DNA of 64,000 nucleotides, from the NCBI RefSeq assembly GCF_000969835.1, contig NZ_KQ033913.1:1751716-1815715 (forward strand), in the 5' to 3' direction. Under the pieces are notes generated by a model that had not been told where the DNA came from, made no database searches, and saw only the letters and a program-made list of their open reading frames with translations. This DNA comes from Parabacteroides goldsteinii DSM 19448 = WAL 12034. GTDB taxonomy: Bacteria > Bacteroidota > Bacteroidia > Bacteroidales > Tannerellaceae. Positions 16,228 to 24,940 of the stretch are shown one piece after another (position 1 is the stretch's first letter; every line of letters begins with the position of its first letter). The translations under genes and the position numbers were made by a program.

Positions 16228-17397
16228 TTATTTTAAACAATTCAACAATGACAATAATTCTTTTCTGACACTCTCAACATTAACAGAATCTATACATTCA
16301 TAAACTTGCTTCATAGGTCTTGAACATCGGTAATCACAACCAAAGCAATCCATTTGATGAAAAACGATATGAGGAAAATAAAATAAAGAAGAAAAACGCG
16401 AAGGATAAGGCAGGAATCTTCCCGGATGTGCACCTGATACGATCGCCAAAGAAGGAACACACAAACTTGTAGCCAAATGTATTCCTCCTGTATCATTACC
16501 GATTACCAAACTAGCATGAGATACAATCTGGGCTGTCTCCAGAAAAGAAGTCTTATTTACTTTATTTATTATTTGTCCATTATTTCCAGATAAACACATA
16601 AAAGCATCAGACAAATCCTGATCAATCTTTCCGTACCCTAATAATATAATCTTATATTTATCGACCAACTCCATTGCGATCTTCACAAATCGATCCACAC
16701 TCCATGCGTGGAAGAGATTATTAGTAGATAAAAAGAATACACAATAATTACCTTCCACATAAGAACATGAGATCGGTAAAACGGGAAATGCTGGTAATTG
16801 AGCCTGAAAATCCTGAGAAAATAAGGTACGCACAAAATAAGCGTTAATATCAATCTCTGGTAGCCTTTCCAACGGAGTATTAATTAACTGTGTATAAAAA
16901 CATTCCATATAATACTTTTGCCAACGAGACATATTTAGGCAATCACCATGAAATCCGACCCGCCGCTTAGAACGAATTACCGATATTACACTATCACTAA
17001 CATAAGAACGAGAAAAAGCAGGAGCTATCGCATAATCAAAAGCATATTGCCTAATTTTTTTCACGAAGCTATACCAATACGTTACTTTCAGGAACTGCCC
17101 CCTGTCAAGAGGAACAATCTTAGTAAAAAAAGGATCCAGCTTCGCTATATCCAACGTAGCCTTGGAACAAACCAACAAGACCTTTTTATCTTTGAAAGCC
17201 TCTTTATAAGCCCGCAAAGAATCCAACCAAATGATATAATCACCGATACCATCAGTCCTTACCAGCAACAAATCGAACTTCTCCCCTTTAGGCCTGACAA
17301 GCAAGCGAATAAAAAAATTCAATAGTTCATGGAATATTATCAATATATATACCTCAAGCATTCCCGTTCTCGTCAATCCAAGTTTCTTAGCGTACAT
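16228..17397 (-). CDS. glycosyltransferase family 9 (heptosyltransferase family)
   Basis: 389 residues. An N-terminal extension (about 45 residues, partly hydrophobic) precedes LLLVRTDGIGDYI, the GT9 acceptor-domain start. The C-terminal domain has ASLVIGNDTGGIHLATSLCVPSLAIVSG, the family signature for binding ADP-heptose. A cysteine-rich tail (CFGCDYRC) is also typical. It would transfer heptose from ADP-heptose to the growing glycan, matching the gmhA, gmhB and hldE genes directly upstream. It begins four bases after hldE ends. Confidence 0.87.
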   Translation of the reverse strand: MYAKKLGLTRTGMLEVYILIIFHELLNFFIRLLVRPKGEKFDLLLVRTDGIGDYIIWLDSLRAYKEAFKDKKVLLVCSKATLDIAKLDPFFTKIVPLDRGQFLKVTYWYSFVKKIRQYAFDYAIAPAFSRSYVSDSVISVIRSKRRVGFHGDCLNMSRWQKYYMECFYTQLINTPLERLPEIDINAYFVRTLFSQDFQAQLPAFPVLPISCSYVEGNYCVFFLSTNNLFHAWSVDRFVKIAMELVDKYKIILLGYGKIDQDLSDAFMCLSGNNGQIINKVNKTSFLETAQIVSHASLVIGNDTGGIHLATSLCVPSLAIVSGAHPGRFLPYPSRFSSLFYFPHIVFHQMDCFGCDYRCSRPMKQVYECIDSVNVESVRKELLSLLNCLK

Positions 17398-17401
17398 CGT
17401 C

Positions 17402-18814
17402 TTACTTTTTATCGTTTCTTAACTGATCAACCGTAGATGTTGTAGAATATCCATTTACGAAAGGTATAATCCGGACAGATTTTGCATACTCGCGCCCAAC
17501 TACACTTTCAACCGTATAATCACCTCCTTTCACTAGGATATCTGGTTGAAGAACCTTTATCAAGTCCAATGGTGTATCCGAATTAAAAATCACTACATAA
17601 TCCACAAACTCTAGAGCAGACAAGATCAAAGCTCTCTCATCCTCTTTCTTGATAGGACGGGAATTTCCTTTTAGGCGTCGTACCGAATCGTCGCTATTCA
17701 AACCGACAATCAACGTATCCCCCATTTTTTTCGCTTCTTTCAGATATTGGATATGTCCCTTATGTATTATATCAAAGCAACCATTTGTAAAAACTATTTT
17801 TTTCAAAGGTCTATTCAGCTTCTGCAATATCAGTTTTATCTCTCCCGCATCATAAATTTTTCTTTTTCCGGAATAAGATAAACTATCCATCAATTCATCA
17901 TAAAGTACCGGTGCCGTCCCCATCTTTCCAACAACTATACCCGCTGCCTGATTAGCCATCTGCACAGCTACCTTCCAGTCCAATCCAGAGGATAACCCCA
18001 CTGCCAAGGTAGCGACTACCGTGTCGCCAGCTCCAGAAACATCAAACACCTCAGTAACTTTTGACTTTACATGAAAAACATAATCAGTACAGATCAATGA
18101 CATACCTTTTTCGGACCTCGTAACCAATAAATAAGGAAGATCAAACCTCCCCATTATATCCTTTGCAGCAGCTTCGATTACTTCATCCTCATTTTCTAAC
18201 TCTTCCCCATAAACATCCGACAATTCTTTCAAATTTGGAGTGATAACCGTAGCTCCTCTATATTTTTCCCAATTACTCCCTTTGGGATCGACTATCAATA
18301 TTTTACCAGAATCTTTAGCTTTCGATATCAGATAACGAGATATATCAAACGAAACCATTCCTTTCCCATAATCAGATATCACCAAAACCTTACAATCCTC
18401 ACATAAGGCATCTATTTGAGACAAGGCATTCGAACATGAAGGAAACTTTCGGGCTTCCTCCGTATCGACCCGAACTATCTGCTGGGAACCTGCTATAATA
18501 CGAACTTTTGATGTTGTTGGGAAGTTATCTTCCTTCAAATAATTGTTCACACCTTCAGCATTAAGCAGGTCTATAAGTTCTTTTCCATGAATGTCACTAC
18601 CTATACAGCCAAATAGAACAGGAGTCATTTTCAACTTAACCATATTATTCGCAACATTGGCAGCTCCCCCCAAAGTCTTGCGAACTTTTCTTATATGGAC
18701 AACAGGAACGGGAGCTTCCGGGGAAATTCTTTCCACCTTACCAAAATTATAGACATCCAGTATCACGTCTCCGAACACAAAAATTTTATTCGTGCCACTA
18801 AACAATTCCTTCAT
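17402..18814 (-). CDS. hldE: bifunctional heptose 7-phosphate kinase / heptose 1-phosphate adenylyltransferase
   Basis: 470 residues. The N-terminal PfkB/ribokinase-type kinase has DVILDVY and, near the end of the domain, VFDVSGAGDTVVATLA with the catalytic Asp. The C-terminal nucleotidyltransferase starts KIVFTNGCFDIIHKGHIQYL (H-x-G-H motif). It phosphorylates heptose 7-phosphate at C1 and later activates heptose 1-phosphate with ATP, giving ADP-D-glycero-beta-D-manno-heptose. The start at 18814 overlaps the gmhB stop by four bases; the frame stays open to 18844. Length and domain order match E. coli HldE. Confidence 0.93.
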   Translation of the reverse strand: MKELFSGTNKIFVFGDVILDVYNFGKVERISPEAPVPVVHIRKVRKTLGGAANVANNMVKLKMTPVLFGCIGSDIHGKELIDLLNAEGVNNYLKEDNFPTTSKVRIIAGSQQIVRVDTEEARKFPSCSNALSQIDALCEDCKVLVISDYGKGMVSFDISRYLISKAKDSGKILIVDPKGSNWEKYRGATVITPNLKELSDVYGEELENEDEVIEAAAKDIMGRFDLPYLLVTRSEKGMSLICTDYVFHVKSKVTEVFDVSGAGDTVVATLAVGLSSGLDWKVAVQMANQAAGIVVGKMGTAPVLYDELMDSLSYSGKRKIYDAGEIKLILQKLNRPLKKIVFTNGCFDIIHKGHIQYLKEAKKMGDTLIVGLNSDDSVRRLKGNSRPIKKEDERALILSALEFVDYVVIFNSDTPLDLIKVLQPDILVKGGDYTVESVVGREYAKSVRIIPFVNGYSTTSTVDQLRNDKK

Positions 18815-19308
18815 ATATCCTCCTTTAAAATTAAATCTACCCAATGATGAAGATCATTCTTTTGTGTTATAAGAAAAGAACTTACCCCTGCATTTTGTCC
18901 ACATTCCACATCCGACATCTTGTCACCTAACATATAAGATTGCCCCGGATCTATATTATATTTTTTCATCGCTCCCCGGAGCATTCCCGGTTTAGGTTTT
19001 CGACATTCACAATTTTCTTCCGGAACATGAGGACACATGAAAACATCTGTGATAAAAACCTTCTCTTTTTTCAAAACCGTTAGCAGACCATCATTGAAAC
19101 GCAAAGCATCTTCGTAGGTATATTTATTTCTTCCTATCCCTGATTGATTGGTCACTATTATCAGCAAATAACCTTTGTCCTGTAATCGGGTTAACTCCTT
19201 GGTCACTCCCTCTATCAACTTTAGATCTGACAATTTATAGACATAGCCATAATCCTCGTTGATGGTACCATCCCTATCCAAAAAAATAGCCTTACTTTTT
19301 AGACACAT
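18811..19308 (-). CDS. gmhB: D-glycero-beta-D-manno-heptose 1,7-bisphosphate 7-phosphatase
   Basis: 165 residues, HAD superfamily. [11 protein letters not shown] carries the catalytic aspartates, VTNQSGIGR is motif II, RKPKPGM gives the lysine, and [11 protein letters not shown] is motif IV. The zinc loop C-P-H ... C-E-C is visible ([15 protein letters not shown]). It removes the C7 phosphate between the two HldE steps. It overlaps gmhA by 17 bases and hldE by 4, so the three heptose genes are tightly coupled. Confidence 0.93.
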   Translation of the reverse strand: MCLKSKAIFLDRDGTINEDYGYVYKLSDLKLIEGVTKELTRLQDKGYLLIIVTNQSGIGRNKYTYEDALRFNDGLLTVLKKEKVFITDVFMCPHVPEENCECRKPKPGMLRGAMKKYNIDPGQSYMLGDKMSDVECGQNAGVSSFLITQKNDLHHWVDLILKEDI

Positions 19309-19873
19309 AATCCTCTTCTACCAACTCACAGATCAAATGCTCAATAAACAAATGAACCTCTTGGATCCTTGCCGATTCTGAAGAAGGAACGACATAACTG
19401 TAATCCGCAAGTTTCAGACACTCTCCACCGGTTTTGCCCAGTAATGCTACAGTTGTAACACCAAGTTCTTTTGCCTTTAGTATAGCATTCACCTGATTCT
19501 TTGAATTTCCACTTGTAGATATAACCAAAAGAACATCTCCTTCCACACATAAGGCTTCCACTTGACGCTCAAATACTCTATCAAAACCATAATCATTACC
19601 AATTGCGGTCAGTACTGATGTATCCGTGGTCAAGGCGATCGCAGGCAAAGCCTTACGTTCTCTCATAAACCTCCCTACGAGTTCTGCCGCAAAATGCTGG
19701 GAATCGGCGGCACTGCCGCCATTACCGCAAATCAATAGTTTATTCTTCTTAGAGAAACTTTTACTAATAACTGATACTACATCATCAATAAAAGAGATGA
19801 ATTCCTGACTTCTAAATAGTTCATTTTCAAGACAGATTTTCTTATTAATAGATTCTAAAACAGAATTATTCAT
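19292..19873 (-). CDS. gmhA: sedoheptulose 7-phosphate isomerase
   Basis: 193 residues, SIS-domain isomerase. The signature [20 protein letters not shown], the phosphate-binding [10 protein letters not shown] and the late [14 protein letters not shown] (zinc-site His) are all present. It converts sedoheptulose 7-phosphate to D-glycero-D-manno-heptose 7-phosphate, the first step toward ADP-heptose. It is the promoter-proximal gene of the heptose trio. Length is standard. Confidence 0.94.
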   Translation of the reverse strand: MNNSVLESINKKICLENELFRSQEFISFIDDVVSVISKSFSKKNKLLICGNGGSAADSQHFAAELVGRFMRERKALPAIALTTDTSVLTAIGNDYGFDRVFERQVEALCVEGDVLLVISTSGNSKNQVNAILKAKELGVTTVALLGKTGGECLKLADYSYVVPSSESARIQEVHLFIEHLICELVEEDYVSKK

Positions 19874-19900
19874 ACTTAATCAATATTTAAAACAATTATA

Positions 19901-21097
19901 TCATTCATACGAATTATTACAATATCTAACTATAACCCATTTAATAAGATTACTTAACAACAAAATCACCATAGGAATTATTAGAAAATTATAAAATATC
20001 ATTTTATTTACTATAGAAAAATTATCTCGAAATAATTGAAAAGGAATCACAGAACAGATACAATAATAATAGACATTCCCAAAATAAGTTGAAAAATTAT
20101 AGCGAACATATGTAAAAAATAAACCCAAAAAGAATAATGCTAAAAAGCTCCCTAAAACTCCAAAATTATATACCAAAGAGACTAATAAGCTCATCCCCCC
20201 AAACGGTGCATCAAATTTCATATCTACTGAAAATATTAAATCAGATTTATTAGGCAACAATACAGAAGGTATAAAATTCAAGAAAGAGGTAATAAAATTA
20301 TCTGGAAAAGAAAAATAGGAAAATTTATTTTCGGAAAACATGGATACTGCAGTAATCCATGTATATACAGGTTCAGTACAACCTACAAAAAGTAGTTTAT
20401 CAAAAGAGACAACCATATCACCCAAGCGCCATATAGCCACTGTTAGAAGAAAAACAATCAAAAAAACAAGAATAATAAACACATGTTTTAACAATAACTT
20501 TCCTTTATCATAATAATATACAAGTAACACTATACAAGGTATAAAAACATACATTCTTGATCCCAGACCTAATAAAACAATACTAAATTCTACAATTGAT
20601 AAAAGTATAAAAACAAATAAAGTATAAAATCTCTCTTTCACATCTATATAATACAGCAAAAAAAATAAAAAAACAGTATTAATAGAACTAATTTGACCAG
20701 TAAATAAAATATCCACATCATCTTTATATCCACTAAACAACAAACCTCTATTATAATATATAACAACATTAGCAAATATAAAAAGCATCACCAAAAAGAA
20801 AGCAACAACCTTATTATAAATAACTTTATTCTCTTTACGCTTTTTCTTTTTAATATAAAACAAAGGTATCAAAGAGCCAAATATAAAAGAGAACAGTATT
20901 CCTATAGATATAAAAATGTAATTATATAAAAAAGAATTATCATAATACATATATAAATAATTCATTCCTGGATATCCATCAAATAAATTCCAAATCAAAA
21001 CTATTAGAGGCAATATTAAATAATAAAAGAAACCAAAAGTAAATAAATAGATATGAAGTAATTTATTTATTTTCATATATGTATTAATAGCAGTCAT
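19901..21097 (-). CDS. Wzy-type polysaccharide polymerase (multi-spanning membrane protein)
   Basis: 398 residues with about 10-11 hydrophobic membrane segments and little else conserved. A larger loop near residues 230-280 is the usual place for the polymerase periplasmic loop. It is strongly AT-rich, like the neighbouring GT2 gene. Position in a locus that also has a flippase, together with this topology, makes it the O-unit polymerase that joins repeat units in the periplasm. The ATG at 21097 is used; one at 21076 (MKINKL) is equally possible. The call rests on topology and context, since Wzy proteins share little sequence. Confidence 0.7.
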   Translation of the reverse strand: MTAINTYMKINKLLHIYLFTFGFFYYLILPLIVLIWNLFDGYPGMNYLYMYYDNSFLYNYIFISIGILFSFIFGSLIPLFYIKKKKRKENKVIYNKVVAFFLVMLFIFANVVIYYNRGLLFSGYKDDVDILFTGQISSINTVFLFFLLYYIDVKERFYTLFVFILLSIVEFSIVLLGLGSRMYVFIPCIVLLVYYYDKGKLLLKHVFIILVFLIVFLLTVAIWRLGDMVVSFDKLLFVGCTEPVYTWITAVSMFSENKFSYFSFPDNFITSFLNFIPSVLLPNKSDLIFSVDMKFDAPFGGMSLLVSLVYNFGVLGSFLALFFLGLFFTYVRYNFSTYFGNVYYYCICSVIPFQLFRDNFSIVNKMIFYNFLIIPMVILLLSNLIKWVIVRYCNNSYE

Positions 21098-21121
21098 AAT
21101 AAATTCAAATGATTCATACTA

Positions 21122-22138
21122 TCAAAATTTCATTCTGCATTTAAACAAGATCACTAAAAAACATTTAACAGGAAATGACGACTTAATAAATAAATATTCA
21201 AAAATATATTTAATATTATTACGAAATAACTTTATTAAACTAGACAAATCAATGTCAAAAGAGAATTTATTTATATATAACTTTTTAGATGTATTCAAAA
21301 ACACATCAGAAGATAGAATTGTTATCATTTCAGAAAAAACAAATGATAACATATAACCATATATATATACTATATTATTTTTATTCTGATTAAGCAAATA
21401 TTGCATTTCTCTAAATATATCTATATGCTGTTTTACCAGTTTATCATCAATACCTTTTCTTATAACACCTGTTATAGAATTATCTCTCAAAAAATACGAC
21501 AAAGACACATTTGATATCAATATACAGCTAGAAGCCTTCAACATAACATGTAATAAAAATAAAATATCTTCATTCAAACAATATGGTATACAATATACTT
21601 TATTTCTTCTTAAGAAATCTATACTATATAATTTATTCCATATTGGAGTAAATATTTTTTGTCTATCCTTTATATAAAGAGAAATAATATTACTATCATA
21701 CAAAAAACAGTCATTATATTTCATTATCTCTTCAACCTCTCCTACACAATTAATAACATTGTAGCTTCCTGCAACAAAATCGACATTATTTTTCACTATC
21801 TTAGAATACATAATATCTATACAATCAGAAGTTATTTCATCATCACTATCCATAAAAAACAGATACCTACCTTTAGCATTATCAATAGCAGTATTCCTCG
21901 TTGCACCCAGACCTATATTTTTTTTATGTTCAATAATACGAATATCCTTTTCCCTAGGATGTCCAGAAATTATTGTATGTACAATTTCCATACTATTATC
22001 GATTCCTCTATCATCAACTAAAAGGAATTCAATACTTTCAAAAGTCTGATTCAACGCAGATAGCAAGGCACGTTCTACATAAGATGCTACATTGTAAATA
22101 GGCATAGATAGTGTTACTTCATATTCGTATTCTGCCAT
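21122..22138 (-). CDS. glycosyltransferase family 2
   Basis: 338 residues, GT-A fold. The N-terminal domain has SMPIYNVASYVERALLSAL, LLVDDRGIDNSMEI and the metal-binding FFMDSDDEI (D-x-D type). The C-terminal part is AT-rich and less conserved, with a possible membrane-associated end. Inverting transfer of a sugar from a nucleotide donor is expected. The ATG at 22138 is used; the codon before it is GTG. Five genes in a row (19901-24933) are unusually AT-rich, suggesting acquisition together. Confidence 0.88.
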   Translation of the reverse strand: MAEYEYEVTLSMPIYNVASYVERALLSALNQTFESIEFLLVDDRGIDNSMEIVHTIISGHPREKDIRIIEHKKNIGLGATRNTAIDNAKGRYLFFMDSDDEITSDCIDIMYSKIVKNNVDFVAGSYNVINCVGEVEEIMKYNDCFLYDSNIISLYIKDRQKIFTPIWNKLYSIDFLRRNKVYCIPYCLNEDILFLLHVMLKASSCILISNVSLSYFLRDNSITGVIRKGIDDKLVKQHIDIFREMQYLLNQNKNNIVYIYGYMLSFVFSEMITILSSDVFLNTSKKLYINKFSFDIDLSSLIKLFRNNIKYIFEYLFIKSSFPVKCFLVILFKCRMKF

Positions 22139-22146
22139 CACAAATA

Positions 22147-23025
22147 TTATATATTATTTTGAATAGATTTTTTTCTTCTATATTCCAGACACATTGGTAA
22201 CAATGACAAGGTAGATACAAAATTTGATAATTTTACGCGAAACCAAGATCTCTTAGGAAAACTACTATTATTGAACCAAACAAAGTGTACACCTTTAGTT
22301 TTTATATGATTAGCATATAGATATACAGTTAGTAAACGTTCTGCCATATATGCGAAAACACGACTTTGATCGGATGTATATTTACTAATATCTAATCTAC
22401 TCTCTACTTCACTCAATACATCAAACAACCATGTGCAGTATTTATCATACTCAACAAATGGCATAAGAAACATATTACATGGAAAAAAACGATTATTACA
22501 CCACATTAATTTCAAAAATGATTTATAATAAATATCATTACGCTTTCTCAAAACATCCTCTAAAACTCTCAAATCATCACTTATATGATAATAGCAATAG
22601 TTCAAATACAAACAAGTATTAACAATAAAAGGAGAAGCTACAATTATATGTCCTTTTTCTATTTGAGAAAAAACAGTATTTGGAATAGAGTATTCTAAAT
22701 CTTGAATTGATGATATAGGCCTTTCAGTATATGCTCCAAAACCATTGCTTTGTTTATGAAAATCAAAATATCTTCTATAATGGCATAAACCTATATAATC
22801 TACATTTTTCATATTCTTCCATGCCCAATACATTGCTGTCAACTCTGCATAATTTCTATTTTTGGTACTTATATTATCCCCCGTATCGTCACCTTGAATA
22901 GCAAGATCCACATTACTAAGAGCTTTTCCACACTGAATAGGTATATATATATCATCACTTATCCATTCACCTGGTTTATGGCAGCAGACCAATATTTTAA
23001 TATTTGGTTTCTCTATTTTTTCCAT
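22147..23025 (-). CDS. DUF4422 glycosyltransferase
   Basis: 292 residues. The start KILVCCHKPGEWISDDIY, then IQGDDTGDNIS, the LTAMYWAWKN block and IGLCHYRRYFDF are hallmarks of DUF4422, a capsule-locus family of glycosyltransferases with GT-A-like features. Acceptor and donor are unknown. It starts two bases before the glf stop region, and with glf nearby it could be a galactofuranosyltransferase; that is inference only. Confidence 0.85.
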   Translation of the reverse strand: MEKIEKPNIKILVCCHKPGEWISDDIYIPIQCGKALSNVDLAIQGDDTGDNISTKNRNYAELTAMYWAWKNMKNVDYIGLCHYRRYFDFHKQSNGFGAYTERPISSIQDLEYSIPNTVFSQIEKGHIIVASPFIVNTCLYLNYCYYHISDDLRVLEDVLRKRNDIYYKSFLKLMWCNNRFFPCNMFLMPFVEYDKYCTWLFDVLSEVESRLDISKYTSDQSRVFAYMAERLLTVYLYANHIKTKGVHFVWFNNSSFPKRSWFRVKLSNFVSTLSLLPMCLEYRRKKSIQNNI

Positions 23026-23027
23026 AT

Positions 23028-24125
23028 TTAATTGATTTTTAAATGTAGTACTTTCTCTATTATCTGGTGCATATCATAATATCTATACTCAGCCAAACGC
23101 CCTCCAAATATAACCTCTGCATCTTGCTCAGCCAATTCTTTATATTTATGAAATATCGCATTATTTCTTTGATCATTCACTGGATAATATGGTTCACACC
23201 CTTCCTGCCACTCTAATGGATATTCTTTCGTGATAACCGTCTTATCCTGTGTACCGAATTCAAAATATTTATGCTCGATGATACGGGTATAAGGTTGTTC
23301 TGTATCTGTATAATTCACTGCGATATTACCTTGATAGCTTTCCATATCCAAGATATCTTCCTCGAAACGAAGACTACGATAATCCAACTTTCCAAAACGA
23401 TAATCGTAGAACTCATCTATCTTTCCGGTAAATACGATACGATCTGCTAAGCTAGTTAAAGATTGCCTATCTTTAAAAAAGTCCACATTCAGACGAACAT
23501 CCACCCCTTCCAATAAACCTTCAATCAATTTATTGTAACCCCCGATAGGAATTCCTTGATAACAGTCATTGAAGTAATTGTTATTGTAGGTGAATCGAAC
23601 AGGTAAACGGCGGATAATAAAAGCAGGAAGCTCTGTACATTTCCTTCCCCACTGTTTTTCAGTATAACCTTTTATCAAAATCTCATATACATCTCGACCG
23701 ACTAAAGAGATCGCTTGCTCCTCTAAGTTCTGAGGCTCCTTTCCTTCAAATTCCTTTCGCTGCGCATTAATGATAGACTTTGCCTCATCCGGGGTATTTA
23801 CGTTCCAAAGTTGATGGAATGTATTCATATTAAAAGGAAGATTATACAAGTCTCCTTTATAACTGGCTAATGGCTCATAACGGAAATGATTGAAAGGTAT
23901 AATGGAGTTCATGAAATCCCATACATCTTTATTCGACGTATGGAATATATGAGGACCATATTTATGAACATTGATTCCCTCTATATTCTCGCAATACAAA
24001 TTTCCACCGATATGAGACCGTTTATCAATCATCAAGACCTTTTTTTCCACCTTTTTTGCTTTATAGGCAAACAGGGAGCCATATAGGCCTGCTCCAACTA
24101 TCAAATAATCGTATTTGTTCATCAT
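23028..24125 (-). CDS. glf: UDP-galactopyranose mutase
   Basis: 365 residues. FAD-binding YLIVGAGLYGS at the N-terminus, then HIGGNLYCE, the NVHKYGPHIFHTSN motif, and GYTEKQWGRKCTELP. The arginine and tyrosine residues of the active site lie in these motifs. It interconverts UDP-Galp and UDP-Galf with reduced FAD, supplying galactofuranose. Full normal length. Two ATGs in tandem (24125, 24122) make the exact start uncertain by one residue. Confidence 0.95.
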   Translation of the reverse strand: MMNKYDYLIVGAGLYGSLFAYKAKKVEKKVLMIDKRSHIGGNLYCENIEGINVHKYGPHIFHTSNKDVWDFMNSIIPFNHFRYEPLASYKGDLYNLPFNMNTFHQLWNVNTPDEAKSIINAQRKEFEGKEPQNLEEQAISLVGRDVYEILIKGYTEKQWGRKCTELPAFIIRRLPVRFTYNNNYFNDCYQGIPIGGYNKLIEGLLEGVDVRLNVDFFKDRQSLTSLADRIVFTGKIDEFYDYRFGKLDYRSLRFEEDILDMESYQGNIAVNYTDTEQPYTRIIEHKYFEFGTQDKTVITKEYPLEWQEGCEPYYPVNDQRNNAIFHKYKELAEQDAEVIFGGRLAEYRYYDMHQIIEKVLHLKIN

Positions 24126-24135
24126 TTAAACCTAG

Positions 24136-24933
24136 TTATTCTTTATAAAAAGCCTCAAAAGAATGTTTTGGAACCCTCTCGCATTCAGGGGGAAGTTTCA
24201 TGTAATCGCCATACAAAGCATTCAAAACATCACCATATTTATATGGAACAGAAAAATAATTATTTTCAAACTCTAATAATACAGTTTTTTCCAACATTTC
24301 TTTTTCAAATAACTCCCTTCTTTCTCTATCTATCACAACAAGAAGCGCAACCCTCCCTGAATTGTCATACGAAAACAATCTCAACATTTTATCCATGACA
24401 TTCAAACAATATAGATAAATGCCAAAAGGAATCTTTGTTATCATAAAAGTCAAGCCTCTTTTCAAAACACTTTTTGGGGATATCATATGTTGTAATCTAC
24501 AATGCCATACTAACTTCAACACCTCTATAAATCTTAGATAAATCGAAAAAACATATTTAGGAACCCCATCAAGAGGAAACACATCAATTGAAACCCCGAC
24601 TCCATTTTCATAGATAAGCTTTTCCTTTTGAAATGTCCTTATGTCCTCAACTCTTGCAAATAAATTTGGAAACTTCGAGTCCGAATAATAAGATCTTGAT
24701 CTATAATGAGATTTTTTGACATTATAGATATTCAAAAATCTTTGATAATCTGGTCTTGGCATCATTATATCAATATCATCATCCCAAGGAATATAGCCTT
24801 TATGCCTGACAGCACCAAGAAGAGTCCCATACGTCAAATAATATCTTATACCATTTTCTTCACAAAATCTTGCTACATCAATTAATATCTCGAGTTGAAT
24901 TTTCTTCATCTCGTCTAAAGAGATTTTTCTCAT
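24136..24933 (-). CDS. LicD family phosphotransferase
   Basis: 265 residues. The LicD nucleotidyltransferase-fold core is clear: YYLTYGTLLGAVRHKGYIPW then DDDIDIMMPR, with the metal-binding aspartates. LicD enzymes move a phospho-group such as phosphocholine from a CDP-activated donor onto a sugar. The donor here may instead be the CDP-phosphoramidate expected from the three genes upstream, since no choline uptake or choline kinase gene is visible. The ATG at 24933 is chosen because the longer frame begins with TTG and overlaps the flippase gene. Confidence 0.87.
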   Translation of the reverse strand: MRKISLDEMKKIQLEILIDVARFCEENGIRYYLTYGTLLGAVRHKGYIPWDDDIDIMMPRPDYQRFLNIYNVKKSHYRSRSYYSDSKFPNLFARVEDIRTFQKEKLIYENGVGVSIDVFPLDGVPKYVFSIYLRFIEVLKLVWHCRLQHMISPKSVLKRGLTFMITKIPFGIYLYCLNVMDKMLRLFSYDNSGRVALLVVIDRERRELFEKEMLEKTVLLEFENNYFSVPYKYGDVLNALYGDYMKLPPECERVPKHSFEAFYKE

Positions 24934-24940
24934 ATATTTT

